Origin: Anthoceros angustus
Taxonomy: Eukaryota > Streptophyta > Anthocerotopsida > Anthocerotales > Anthocerotaceae
Assembly (NCBI GenBank): GCA_010909165.1
Contig: VJWM01000003.1
Span: 411,949-475,948 of the forward strand
Reading direction: 5' to 3'
DNA: 64,000 nt
In this document: piece after piece, positions 1-10,990 of the stretch
How positions within the stretch are numbered: the first letter of the stretch is position 1
Layout: each line of letters opens with the position of its first letter
The notes under the pieces: generated by a model
Databases searched by the model: none
Seen by the model: the letters and a program-made list of their open reading frames with translations, nothing else
Told to the model about the DNA's origin: nothing
Program-made: the position numbers and the translations under genes

Positions 1-911
1 CAGTAGAGAGCAGAGAACAGAGAGCAGGGAGCAGGGAGCAGAAAGCAGAAAGCAGAGCATAGCACAGCAGGCTAGATGCCATGTGTGTGACATCACTCAG
101 ATACAAGCAGCCGAGTGCTGCAGGAGATGAACACGCACGCCAAGATAAGGTCTGGTGATAACAGCAGCAGGAACTCTGTCCATACGTTTCAATTTCATCT
201 CCGTAACTAGACGGGCTTATTTTACACGCTACCAGTCTTGCACGAGGAATCCAGCGTGCCTTGTGTGAAGTACAATCCAGATAATACTTCGTTAATGGCG
301 ATACTTCTAAACAGGCAGGTGCAGAGATGGCAGCTTTGCTGCAATATAGGCGGGTACAATGAGATGGTAGGAACTGATATGGGTGCTACAATCTGGCTCA
401 GCCTGCTGGTGTAGCCTAGAGATCTGAAGCCATGGCCGATTCTCACTGCATGCTCCGATGGTAGTATACCGGCAGACATGGCGCTAGTGTGATGGGTGGG
501 TGGGGAAGAAAGAATGACAGGAAGGAGGCAGGCAGGTCTACAAGTACACTAGGTAGACAAATCAATCGACCTCACCTGGATGGACTTACAGCATCCAAGT
601 GCGTTACGCCAAAGGCTTAGTCTAAAAAATGCGTCCACGGCCCAACCCGTAAGAATCATAGGAGGCTGGGTTCAGACAGCTTCAGCTGCGAGCTCATGGT
701 ATAAATGAAATAGTCAGAAGGCATAGCGGAGAATATACATCAAAACGCAGCTGGAAATTGAAAACCGTGGTAGCTGTAGGAGTCGTAGGAGTCGACTGAC
801 TGTGTAGATGATAAGAAAACGTCCACCCATCTTCCGCAGTTTCGCCATGCCGCAGCTCTAAAGCCTTTGCCTCCAAGCTGGGCTTGCATGGAAAGAATTA
901 TGTCGGAACAT
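1..911. other. Intergenic / 3' flank, no gene seen
   Basis: The first 60 bases are AG-rich low-complexity sequence (cagagaac/agcaggg motifs). I see no reading frame with recognisable protein similarity on either strand. The right part is probably the 3' flank of the acireductone dioxygenase gene. Confidence 0.4.
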
Positions 912-2129
912 TCAATTCAGGTCGAGCTTGTCGGCAGCTTGATAATCTTGAACTTGTAGCACTTCTTCTTCCAGCAGGCTAGGCTCCCTATGCCCCCTGT
1001 GATGTTGTCATCGATCTCCGCGGACCGGATGAGATCTTGGCAATGTAGGCCTCTCTGTACATCGAGCGGACAAGAGGACGGCAGGAGTTGTGTTAGGAAA
1101 TTGGTACACTCATAGATGAGCATGGTGCATGATGGGGAAGATTTGAGGTGGTTGGTTGGTTGCTCACCGGGCTTCCAATCTGTCGGCGTTGGCATCTCGC
1201 GCGATCTCCGTGTAGTTGGCTTCGATCTTGTCATTGGGTCTGTTTTTGTCTGTCCATGAGGGCACCTCGATGAAGAGCCTCAAGGCCTGCACGATTTCTG
1301 ATTCATCAGCAACAGCCTTCCAGCAAGCACCACAATCTTGCTTGCAAGAAGGCTTGAGAGCAAGAGAGATGAAGAGAGAGCCGATGCCGCACCTTGATGA
1401 ATAAGGATTCGTCCAAGGTAAATCTGTGGTACATCCCGGGAGGGAGGATGATAAAGTCTCCCTTTGTGATCTTGAAACGAATCCACTGGTCATCGTAATC
1501 CCGCACGTCGAAGTAGCCTGCAGCATCCAGGAGGGAACCCACCAAATCAATCCCACATGGCTGCAAAAATTCCTGCCATCTCGGGGTCACAATCAGCGGA
1601 GACGACCGCTCACCGGTGCCTTCGAGCACGAATCTGATCTCCTCGCAGGCGTGCAGATGCTCAACAAAGAAATGGCGCACTTTGTCCTCGAACTTGTCGA
1701 TGTGGCCGGGAGCGACTGTGGCAACGTCCTGCAAAAGGACGCCACAACCCATCAGACCTGGAAGGAAGCACCCGGACGCTCCTTTGCTGCAGAGCAGAAA
1801 TCCGACACTTCCAACGTACCCAGTGCTTGTACCCGCGCTCCCTCTTGATCGTCTCCAGCAGCGGGTTGTCCAGATAGGTGTCGGCGTCCAGCTTCCAGAT
1901 GAGAATTCCCAACGCTGCAGACATGGGTGCCACGAAACCGCGTCAAGGAGGAAAGCTTTTCGCACAATCCCTGGGATTCCCGCTGCAAATCCCTGAGATC
2001 CAAGCCTGCCCGGGGCAAATCCTCACCTTGCAGATGCTCGGGAGACACCGGCCGGTTGGGGCAGAATTGGTGCCGGGTGGTCTGATCCTCGCTCCCCTCG
2101 GGATTGTAAAACCACGCCTCGGTGTCAGC
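912..2129 (-). CDS. ARD: Acireductone dioxygenase (ARD), 5' exon not located
   Basis: Methionine-salvage (Yang cycle) cupin enzyme that oxidises acireductone to the 2-keto acid precursor of methionine (Fe form). Exons read 2129-2027, 1914-1820, 1728-1614, 1517-1393, 1286-1168 and probably 996-912; every junction is GT-AG and in phase. Visible family landmarks are EAWFYN near the N-terminus, LGILIWKLDAD, HFFVEHLHACEEIRFVLEG (carrying the metal-binding HxH...E set), GYFDVRDYDDQWIR, and ILPPGMYHRFTLD with the fourth ligand histidine. The core matches the usual length of about 190 residues. Two points are open. The ATG exon upstream of 2129 was not found; an in-frame stop lies just upstream and the AAGCAG acceptor lacks a pyrimidine tract. 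At the 3' end a TGA at 1164-1166 overlaps a good GTGAGC donor, and splicing to 996-912 would add about 27 residues in frame. Family assignment is firm; both ends are inferred. Confidence 0.9.
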
Positions 2130-4600
2130 CTGCTTTCAAGCACCCCGACATCAAATTCCGCACCATCTCCGCACAACCCACAACTTCCAAACGCAACAGT
2201 CCTTGCAGCCAGACCAAGCAAAGCAAAGCAAACAAGCGAAACCGAGGTCCCGGACGCAGCCCAGCGCCGCATTTCGGGTCCTGGAACCCGCCAGGGCGGA
2301 ATGCGAGGCAGGAGGGGAGCAGAATGCATCCAAGCAGGCAAACCCACCATCGGAATCTGCTCCATAGTTGCGGTCCCGAGCTGCGCTGCAGCAAGGCGGA
2401 ACAAGCTCCTGGTGGGCTGCAGCAGAAGCGGAACAATCTCCTAGTGGGCGATTGCAGGACGAGGAGGAGGGAGGACTGGAGCGGGATTTGGAAAGAGACA
2501 GAGGCGACAGATGCAGCAGAGGTGGAGGGTGTCAGAAGGTGCTGGCGTCCCGAAGGGAGGGTGGAGCACGTCGCCTCTGCTGTGCTCTGCTGTGCTCTGC
2601 TCTGCGCTGCTCTGCTCTGCTCTGCGCTGCGCTGCTCCGGTCTGGTCTGCGCTGCCTCTGAGCCGAGACGAGGGCACGAGGCGAGATATATAGGGTGGGC
2701 CGGGAGCTGGGCCTCAGAAGCTAGGAGCTGGCCTCGGAAGCAAAGAGCAGGCCTCGGGGGCGGGAGGAGAGAGGCAGCAGACTGGAGTCACTACAACACT
2801 GGGCTGGTCCAGGCCCGTCCGGTCCGGTCTGGGGGGCGTGCGTCGCTGTGGAGAGCGGCAGCGGCCCACCCAGCTCGTGGAAGGAAGGCGGGAAGGAAGA
2901 AAGGAAGGATTCGGAAGGAAGGAGGGGAGGAGGGAAGGAGGGAAGGGAGGATTGGAAGGATTGGAAGAAAGGGAGTGGAGATGGAGTCGGCGAGGTGGGT
3001 CGGGCGGAAATGGAAGCAGGTGCGACAGGGAGTGTCCAGGGAGTGTCCAGGGCAGTCCAATCCGCCGGGAGGCCGGGCGGGGCTGGACCAATGTGGGAGG
3101 AGATAGATGGGTGACTGTGAGCTGCGCGAGGGGGCCTGGGCCTGGGCCTGGGCCTGGGGGAAGCGGAAGCGAACCGAACAAGCAAGCGCTGGCCAACGCC
3201 TGCAGCGGGCACCCGCACCCGCACCGGGACAAAGACAAAAGGCATGAAACGAAATGGAGGCCTGCGATGCGCGCGTGCTTATGGCACACAGCCCACGATT
3301 TCATTTTCATTTTCGCCTTCCTCTTCCTTTTTACAACACACGCCCGCCTACCAGCGCGCAACATCCTGCCAATGCCATCCATCCTCCCACGCTTCACCCC
3401 GTTTTCGTTTTACCCTACCGCCCACAAATAGGCCCTTACCGCACACCGCCATGATTGTTGTTTTTAGCAACTCCGCATATGCCAGCCTCCATCGCACCAC
3501 ATACGATTTCAAACTCCAACGACGCCGCTCTTCCTTCTTTCCTCTCCAGCCTTGAGCAGGGGAGCTTGAAGTACTACTGCCCAACATCCACCTCCTTCTC
3601 GCTGAGATTTGTCCTCCCACATCCCCCACAGCCCAACAGCAGATCCCCCGCAGCCCAACATCAGATCCCCCACAGCCCACCAGCAGATTCCCCACAGCCC
3701 AGCATCTGGAAGCAAGGGAAAATCAATCACCAATCAACCCTCCTTCCTTCCTTGCCGCCCGCTTGCTTCCGTCCATGCTGCCGTGCTTGCTCGTGGCTTG
3801 TTTTTGGCCGGTCCGGTTGGTCGTGACTGTGTGCCGGCCGGGCGGGGGGCCATCACCATTTCCTAAAATATCACGCCACGCTTGCTTTGCTGCTGCGCCC
3901 ACGCTTGATTCCCTTCTTATTGTCCATTTACTGCCCCAAAATCCTTGCCTCTTTGGACTTTGATGCCCAATACCTGGTTGGACCCAACCCACATATTCTC
4001 ATTCCATGGCTCGGATCCGCCTCGCGTTCCCTCGCGTTCCCTCGTGCTCCCGCTGGTTTTGTTGTGTTGTGTAGCCGTAGGGGTTTCCTACTCACCAAGT
4101 TTCTATTCCATGTGGTATGTCACATGCTTGTATGTTGGCCAGGTGTGTGCCAAATAATGGGGTTTCTAATGTGGAGAGAATGCTACATGGAATGTGGCTT
4201 TTGTTGGGTAGACGGTCTGTATGTTTTCTCTTTTTCACTCTGGATTGTACTCGAGAGAAGCTATACACAAACAATAAAATGGCTCTTCAAAGAGGACTGT
4301 AGAAGTAGTATCGTGTACACATCCAAGTGAGAGTATCTTTGACCATTATTGTTGTACATATTTCAAACGGATGTGATGTAAGTATCTTGTCAGTCTAGTT
4401 TTGGATACAAAAGTTTTGGATGTCAGCATGAAAGTTGCACAAAGCTGTTCGAACCATAGGACATATTATGGTGCTATGAGTTTAGGACTAACGGTAGGTT
4501 TCTTGTCAGTCTAAGACCACGTAGAAAGGATAGGTGTGATGCAAAAGTTTTGAATGTCAGCGTGAGAAAGTTGCACAAAGCTCAAAGGACATACTACGGT
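2130..4600. other. GC-rich, low-complexity stretch upstream of ARD
   Basis: Contains CTCTG/CTGTG microsatellite-like sequence (about 2575-2660), a GGAAGGA purine tract (about 2875-2990), repeated GGGCCT (about 3130-3160), and a short tandem array of CCCACAGCCCARCAGCAGATC units (about 3615-3705). Long frames here are biased-composition shadows on both strands. It probably includes the ARD promoter and 5' exon, which I could not place. Confidence 0.5.
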
Positions 4601-5190
4601 GCTACGATGCTATGGCAAGCTTGCAAATATAAAAGATGCTAACTAGGAGTGTAGGACTAGGGCAGGAGCATATAGATTTGACGACAGGCTTGCATATGAA
4701 AGAGAAAGGTGAAAGATGTTGGCAGTGTAGGACTTTGTCAAGAGGATAGATTTGACGGCAAGCTTGCAGATGTAAGAAAAAGATGAGAGATGTTAGCAGT
4801 GTAGGACTTTGCCAGGAGGATAGATTTGACGGCAAGCTTGTACAAGTAAGAGAAAGATGAGAGATGCTAGCAATGTTGGACTATGGCAGGAGGATAGATT
4901 TGACGGCAAGCTTGCATATGTACGAGAGAGATAAACATATGGCTGGATTTGTTACATACTGCACGGTAGGCATATGTACGAGAAAGATAAACGTAATGTT
5001 GGATTTGTTACGTACTGCATGATAAGCATATGTGCGAGAAAGATAAACATATGGTTGGATTTGTTACATCTTGCAGTAGGCATATGTACGAGAAAGATAA
5101 ACGTAATGTTGGATTTGTTACGTACTGCATGATAAGCATATGTGCGAGAAAGATAAACATATGGTTGGATTTGTTACATACTGCACATTA
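4600..5190. repeat. Two adjoining degenerate minisatellites (about 66 bp and about 60-65 bp units)
   Basis: From about 4600 to 4925 a unit containing GGAGGATAGATTTGACGGC, AAGCTTGCA and AGAAAGATGAGAGATG recurs about five times. It grades into a second array (about 4913-5185) with the unit CATATGTACGAGAAAGATAAAC followed by TTGGATTTGTTAC and ACTGCA, about four times; two of these copies are almost identical. No coding potential seen. Confidence 0.85.
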
Positions 5191-6950
5191 GGTCTAGGTC
5201 TAGCACGAGAGAAAGAGCTACAAGTTCAATTTCCAATGACCTAGCTATGTACATATCACTTTTCTTTGTGAAGCATGACTTAGCTATATACATATCACTT
5301 TTCTTTGTGAAGGAATACTTTGCCTGAGATAATTGACTAATTGGACATAACTATTTATCTACACATGATAATTATTATAATACTAAGAGATATTAGACTA
5401 TATATCCAATAAGCTTCACATTCAATAAACTTGTGTGACACACACCCGTCTCTTCCTCCCCATAGTACCCGCTACTTATCAAGGTCTCCACTTTCACTAC
5501 TTATCAAGGTTTCAAATACCCCACACACGTCTCTTCCTCCCCATAGTACCTACTACTTATCAAGGTTTCAAATTCTCAACGTTCCTAGATCCCAGAGCTA
5601 GTGTGTTCAAAGATCCCTGAGCTAGTGTGTTCAATCTCCGTGAGTGAGATATTCTATTCAAGCTCCACTCTCTTTTGGCATTGTACTCAAAGTTCCATGC
5701 AGTACTTAGATACGCTAAAGGAACAAGAGGATAAGAAACAACCTGAAACTGATGCAGGGACAGCAAGCTTGACGGGAGGTGTGACAAAACGAGGGAGGCA
5801 TGTTACAGAAGCAATTATTGACACCGTTTTTAGAGTGCAAAATAAGATACCACATAGAAAGGGCACCATGTCGGCACTGATTACGTTAGCGAGTGTGGTA
5901 TCAGGGGGGCCAAGCGCAGTCTGGGCTGCCTCTTGTGGTACCGGCAGGGATGTACTTCCTGGCTGCAGGCAGCAGGCTGCAGGCTGCAGCCAGGAAAGCC
6001 CTAAACCCTAGTCAGAATTTCAGAAATGCCCACCTGGGCTCCAGGCCTGCTCTGTGACCATGTGCTGCGCCCGAGGTGGGTCCTGGAACCAGGAATGTGA
6101 GTAGCACGAAGCTGTTTTTGTATGCATTTCCATGGTGGCCCTTTCTTCACAGCGTGTCACACGAGGCGCCTGCAGACAAAACGGCGCCGAGGACGGATGA
6201 ATCCAACACAACCCACAAACACCCACCAAAAACCCATTTCAGTTTTTCACCTCGACCGCTGCTGCACGTCGTTCCTGTCATGCTCGATCCTAGATGAACT
6301 CGACTCGGCTGATGAAACGGGTGTGGTCTGTGCGAGTCCCGAGGCATCGATGCTTGGGTGGCCATGTGCACATCATGGTTCGCCCAGGTTCCATGGTCCC
6401 ATTGCTCCACAGATACTTCGCCACGGTTAACGGATTTGCATCCAGCTCCGGCATACCGTTGCGCGACGGTTAAGGCAATGGGATATAAAATATTTATGTC
6501 TTATAAATTATTAAAAAAATCCCTCTTCAGTAGGACAACGATACAGGACGACGATCATGGTGCAACCCCCATATCCAACAAGAGGAAAGGACACTGAGTA
6601 CACTACAAAATGACAAAATTGCAGCTTCATGCCATGATCTACAAGAATAACTTATAGCTAGGACAAAATTAAACTTTTTATCTCAATTCTTCCTTGCTCT
6701 TTATCACTTTGATGCTTGGCAGAGGTAGACCTTCCTCCACGAGTTTGTACAAAATGTTCATGAATAAATTATAATAGGACTAATAAAAATAAAATATTTA
6801 ATTATTATATACGGTAGAGTTATTGTACATAACAATGATCATGCATGATAGTGAATATATTCAGAACATTATATATCAAGTCAAAAATATCTTTTTATCA
6901 TTCACATAACATCGACGGGCTGGATTATTTGTATTTAATTGTGTGTGTAG
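5191..6950. other. Repeat-bearing intergenic DNA
   Basis: A block of about 80 bp containing GTCTCTTCCTCCCCATAGTACC and CTACTTATCAAGGT is duplicated at about 5445-5580, followed by a small duplication of GAGCTAGTGTGTTCAA (about 5594-5632). This resembles a decayed LTR or other element end but I could not prove it. The remainder (5650-6950) shows no recognisable gene; 6600-6950 is AT-rich. Confidence 0.4.
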
Positions 6951-7095
6951 TTGAAATGATTATTTTGTGTGTGTAGTTGAATTGCTCCTTGTACTATGAC
7001 CCTAGGTGGTCTCCCATTGATGTTCGCTCTGGGATGGGTTCTCCCCATCATCTCCTCCCCTCAAGAAAGATCGAGCTTGAAGTGGTTACCTATTT
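6950..7095 (+). mobile_element. Retroelement 3'-end module, copy A
   Basis: Contains TTGCTCCTTGTACTATGACCC, then a perfect hairpin GATGGG-TTCTC-CCCATC (about 7033-7049), then CCCCTCAAGAAAG. The same order of motifs is found at about 9520-9640 (-), 20190-20300 (-) and 51165-51275 (+). Two of those copies sit at the 3' side of a degenerate endonuclease-like reading frame, so this is read as a truncated copy of the same retroelement family. The family link is visible in the sequence; the element type is inferred. Confidence 0.6.
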
Positions 7096-7178
7096 GTGCA
7101 TTAAAAGTGTTAGCATACAGTTTTGTAACATTGATTATTTATATTTTCTTTAATGTTTGTGTTGTGTTTGACCCCGTA

Positions 7179-7550
7179 TGCCTTTGAAACATTAGGTTCC
7201 TGGTAATCACAAGAAGTGCCTTTGAAACATTAGGTTCCTGGTAATCACAAGAAGTGCCTTTGAAACATTAGGTTCTGGTAATCACAAGAAGTGCCTTTGA
7301 AACATTAGGTTCCCGGTAATCACAAGAAGTGCCTTTGAAACATTAGGTTCTGGTAATCACAAGAAGTGCCTTTGAAACATTAGGTTCACGTAATCACAAG
7401 AAGTGCCTTTGAAACATTAGGTTCTGGTAATCACAAGAAGTGCCTTTGAAACATTGTTCCTGGTAATCACAAGAAGTGCCTTTGAAACATTGTTCCTGGT
7501 AATCACAAGAAGTGCCTTTGAAACATTAGGTTCCTGGTAATCACAAGAAG
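7179..7550. repeat. Minisatellite, 10 copies of a 36-38 bp unit
   Basis: Unit: TGCCTTTGAAACATTAGG followed by TTCCTGGTAATCACAAGAAG. Ten near-identical copies stand head to tail with 0-3 base differences between neighbours, mostly small indels in the TTCCTGG part. There are no spacers, so this is not a CRISPR array. Homogeneity suggests recent expansion. Confidence 0.97.
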
Positions 7551-7594
7551 GTGGTGCACAGGATGTTGGTGGTAAGGAAGAGGCGATTATGGGA

Positions 7595-7965
7595 AGATTG
7601 TGGCGTACTCCCGGACTACGTTGACGCTGTCAAAGGTCAAGACAGCCTGGAAAATGTTGAGGTGCCATTCCTCCACTTTGACAAGACAGCCTGGAAAATG
7701 TTGAGGTGCCATTCCTCCACATGCTTCTCCGCCTCCTCCAGCCACGGGTCAAGACAGCCTGGAAAATGTCGAGGTGCCATTCCTCCACATGTTCTCCGCC
7801 TCCTCCAGCCACGGGTCAAGACAGCCTGGAAAATGTCGAGGTGCCATTCCTCCACATGCTTCTCCGCCTCCTCCAGCCACGGACCGAAGTCTGGGTAGGG
7901 CTTGGTGACGATGTTGCGCTCCACCAAGCGCCATGGCTCCCACACCTCCGCGTGCTCATCATTTT
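7595..7965 (+). repeat. Dispersed repeat P, copy 1, with internal 68-bp expansion
   Basis: Shares ACTCCCGGACTA, AGCCTGGAAAATGT, GTGCCATTC, CCGCCTCCTCC and GATGTTGCGCTCCACCAAGC with the sequence at about 63605-63760, in the same order and orientation. Here a 68-bp segment (GTCAAGACAGCCTGGAAAATG to CTCCAGCCACGG) is tandemly repeated about 3.5 times; the 63.6-kb copy has it once. On the minus strand a frame reading PWRLVERNI is shared between the copies, so the repeat may derive from a coding segment. No family recognised. Confidence 0.8.
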
Positions 7966-9519
7966 ACACTACTTACATATATAGCAAATACGAACGCTAC
8001 AATCAAATGGCTTGGGGGCGGAGGATTGGAGCCTTGTTTATTGATGTTATGTCACCTGGATAATTCAACTCCATTTCAATTGATGGGTACTAAGATGGAC
8101 TTTTTTGTTTCTTACAAGAGAGGTCTAGAATGTTATGAGATGTCAATTCTAGTCTCTAGTTAGGGGATGTGAGTTTCCCTAGAGTCTTTGGTATTCAACA
8201 TAAAATATTCCACAGGAGATCTAATATATTATTTTATTATATAATAATATATACCATAATTCTTGAACGAGACACAGAGACGAGACAAAATATGTAGAAC
8301 CCCAACAAGGGAGAAAAATGATGGCACCCGCTGCCTGCATGACAATCTCTTCAAAGAGATCGCCGAATGGGAATGGACGAGAGAAGAGCTGCTGCTGCCG
8401 GTGCTCCTGCTCTGGCGGTGTGGTAAATTTTATGGAGACTTCGGGAAATGTGCTGCGCATGGCAAGCTAGGCCTACGGACATGCGGGGCGCGGGGAAAGA
8501 TAGCGGAACGTGTGGAGAGCAGGCATGCGGCATGCGGCATGCAGCATGCGGCATGCGGCGGGCGCAGGCATGACATCATACTCGTACGGCAGCATTGCAT
8601 GGTAAGCGACACCGCACAGTTTCACGCTCGGTTGCACGCCCGGTGGCGCTCCCCAGTTTCACCGTTTTACCAAGGCCCAAAAAGAGGGCAAAGTCTGCAA
8701 ACCGGGGCGCAACGGACAACATTATCCGGCGGGCGTGGGCAACCACCTGAGCCAAAAACGGATGGCACCTTTTGGGGCGACCGGCCGCCGGCAGTGCCAC
8801 TTCCCCCGTCCCTTTTCCCCCTTTCTCCCTTTGCCCCTTGCCCCTTCCATGCCGGAAATAGGCTACCTAATCATGCCCCGTCCCGCCGTAATCGGGCCAG
8901 AGCCCGTTCCGTCCACGGTCCGCGCTGCTGGCCGGAGCGGAGGCGGGGCCGGGGCCGCGACCGGGGCCCACCACCCGCTCCACCCGCTCCGGGCACCGGG
9001 CAGCCGGGCAGCCGGGCAGACGGGCAGACGGGCAGCCCGGCTGCTCGGTGGGGCCCACCACTGGCCATGTGAGGTGTCGGCATCCTCCTGGCGTGGACAC
9101 GTGTTGTCTCTCACAAGGCGGCCATGTCAACGCACGTCACGTTAAAGCGGGAGGCGTGGCCCTGGCGGCGCTACCGGGCTGGGCTGCCTTCCTCCGCACA
9201 TTCCGTTTCTCTATTTTTGTGCCTCATTTATTTTGCTTCTGCCCCTACCCCTCCCTTTTCCCCTTTTGTCCAACAACTGGTATCCCTATTTCTGGGGTGT
9301 GACAACATTTCCTAGATACCCCTGTCCATGGACCTGTCTATTCCTTGGTGGATGGCTTCATCGACTTCATCCCATTTCATAGACGTGATATATCTTTAAA
9401 TTTTTATTTTCTATTTTAAGTTTAGTTATCTTTTATTCTAGCATACCAGTAGGGGCTGTTTGCGAGGGAGGGCGGATGACTCCTCTAACCAAATAACACT
9501 TGAATGAGAGGACTTAATT
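7966..9519. other. Intergenic, no gene recognised
   Basis: AT-rich to about 8300, then GC-rich. Short tandem runs: GCATGCGGCATGCAGCATGC at about 8519-8556 and GCCGGGCAGCCGGGCAG/ACGGGCAG at about 8995-9040. Long open frames at 8263-9145 reflect GC bias and have no recognisable similarity. Confidence 0.45.
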
Positions 9520-10430
9520 GAGGGAAAATTTTGATGGGAAAAGCCCATCTTGTAGAGGACAACCAAGGGGGACCAAAGGGTCGAAGTAGAAAGGAACAAC
9601 TAAGCTCCCTACCGGAATTCACCGACTACGCCTACGATGTTGCATGCGGGAAGAGTAAACGGCCTACAAACTATGGGGAAAGAGGAGGATGCATCAATTT
9701 GTAGATTATCGCCGTAGAGAGGGCCCATTGAAGAGCAATAGAGGCTCTCTGTTTGAAGAATGCCATAAAGTAAGAAAGGCATAGCCCCGCATTGTGCTTG
9801 CGGGCATGATAAGCCTTGCCGTAGGTCTCAATAAATGTATCAAAATCCTTAGCCAATGCCCCATACGTCTCAAGGGCGAGCCGAATGAATTGGTGGCCCG
9901 CTTACATCCTGCTACAGTTCTTGACTTTGAGAGCCCAACCTGAACAGTTATTGATAACCTGAGCAAAGATAGTGTCATGTGCCAGGTCAATGACCACCAT
10001 GTGTACCACCGAAACCTAATCACCACGGCCGAGGTACAAGTCAGCCTTGATTGACCAACCTATACGAAGAGAGTACCCCCACTCCCTTCAAGCCATGTAG
10101 CCAATTTCACGAGCTATGGCAAACATGACATCGCGGATGGCATGCAAAGATGGTGTCATGCGCCAGGTCAACGACCACCATGTGCACCACTGAAACCTAA
10201 TCACCACGGACGAGGTACAGGTCAGCCTTGATTGACCGACCTATACGAAAAGTGTACCCCCACTCCCTTCAGGCCCTGTAGCCAATTTTAGGAGCTATGG
10301 CAAACATGACATTGCGGATGGCATCATGGTGGCGATGTGATGATGCCTATGGGGGCAACGAGCAAAGTGTATCCCGGAGTCATTGAAGGTAGAGCCACAC
10401 TCGCAGGTTAGGAGGGAAGAAGCCACTTCC
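9520..10430 (-). mobile_element. Degenerate retroelement relic B (zinc-knuckle + RLE-like C-terminal domain and 3' module)
   Basis: On the minus strand, starting near 10400, the frame reads CGSTFNDSGIHFARCPHR, a C...H...C zinc-knuckle-like motif. Further down, across frameshifts, come DLAHDTIFAQVIN, FIRLALETYG, AKDFDTFIETYGKAYHARKH and RASIALQ. The 3' end (about 9640 to 9520) carries GGAGCTTAGTTGTTCC and a hairpin GATGGG-CTTTT-CCCATC. The same domain and end occur in the 20.2-20.95 kb relic. The pattern fits the C-terminal nuclease (restriction-like endonuclease) region seen in some non-LTR retrotransposon proteins, which is a family-level inference. An internal block of about 180 bp (9966-10147) is tandemly duplicated (10148-10327) with about 90% identity. 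Stops and frameshifts show it is dead. Confidence 0.6.
9966..10327. repeat. Tandem duplication of about 180 bp inside relic B
   Basis: Both halves run from a GATRGTGTCATG start through CCAGGTCAA, GACCACCATGTG, GAGGTACA and GTCAGCCTTGATTGACC to ACATGACATYGCGGATGGCAT. They differ by scattered substitutions and a few short indels. Confidence 0.9.
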
Positions 10431-10559
10431 CCCACCTATACAAATTAATAGTCATTATAACTTATTCTATATTTTGTGATATCAAACCTTATAAAAATAT
10501 TTATAAATAATATGTAAGGAACCAGGCACACAAGTTAGCTATGTACTTTCAAAGACTCC

Positions 10560-10990
10560 GGACCATGTAAGGAGATATGGAGCAGGCTACTTGTCTCCTA
10601 TTTTCCAAGTGTTCTCTCAGCGCTGGGTGCCCATTGCCCTCCATACGAAGGGCACTCACTGGGGCTATCTTATGGGCGGCAGTCATTGAAATACATTCCG
10701 AACTGATTCAGTAATTTGTAGGCCATTCAATCTCCCTGGTGGGTGCCCATTGTCCTTCAAAGGAAGGGCACTTGTTGGGGCTATCTTATGGGCGGCAGTC
10801 ATTGAGATACATTCCGGACTGATACATTCAGTAATTTGTAGGCCATTCAATCTCCCTAGTTATAATATTGTGCACGTAATATATAAACTATTCAATGTTC
10901 CTAGTTATGACATTGTGAGCGCTCGGGTGACTTTAGACATGATGAATTGCTGCTTCTTTACTCCGACCATTGATTACTCCAACCCTTGAG
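10560..10990 (+). mobile_element. Tandem copies of a retroelement 3'-proximal segment
   Basis: A segment of about 118-125 bp (TGGGTGCCCATTG ... GGGCTATCTTATGGGCGGCAGTCATTGA ... TTTGTAGGCCATTCAATCTCCCT) occurs twice in tandem (about 10625-10740 and 10740-10862). The GCAGGYCAT...CTCCCTAG part also occurs just upstream of the 3' module at 51.1-51.2 kb and, more diverged, in relics B and C. Interpreted as another fragment of the same family. Confidence 0.5.

Noticed and set aside
2324-3431. Long overlapping frames on both strands around 2.3-3.4 kb
   Set aside because: Caused by low-complexity GGAAGG and CTCTG tracts; the products are compositionally extreme and unlike any family.
7179-7550. CRISPR-like array
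   Set aside because: Units abut without unique spacers and the genome is eukaryotic; this is a minisatellite.
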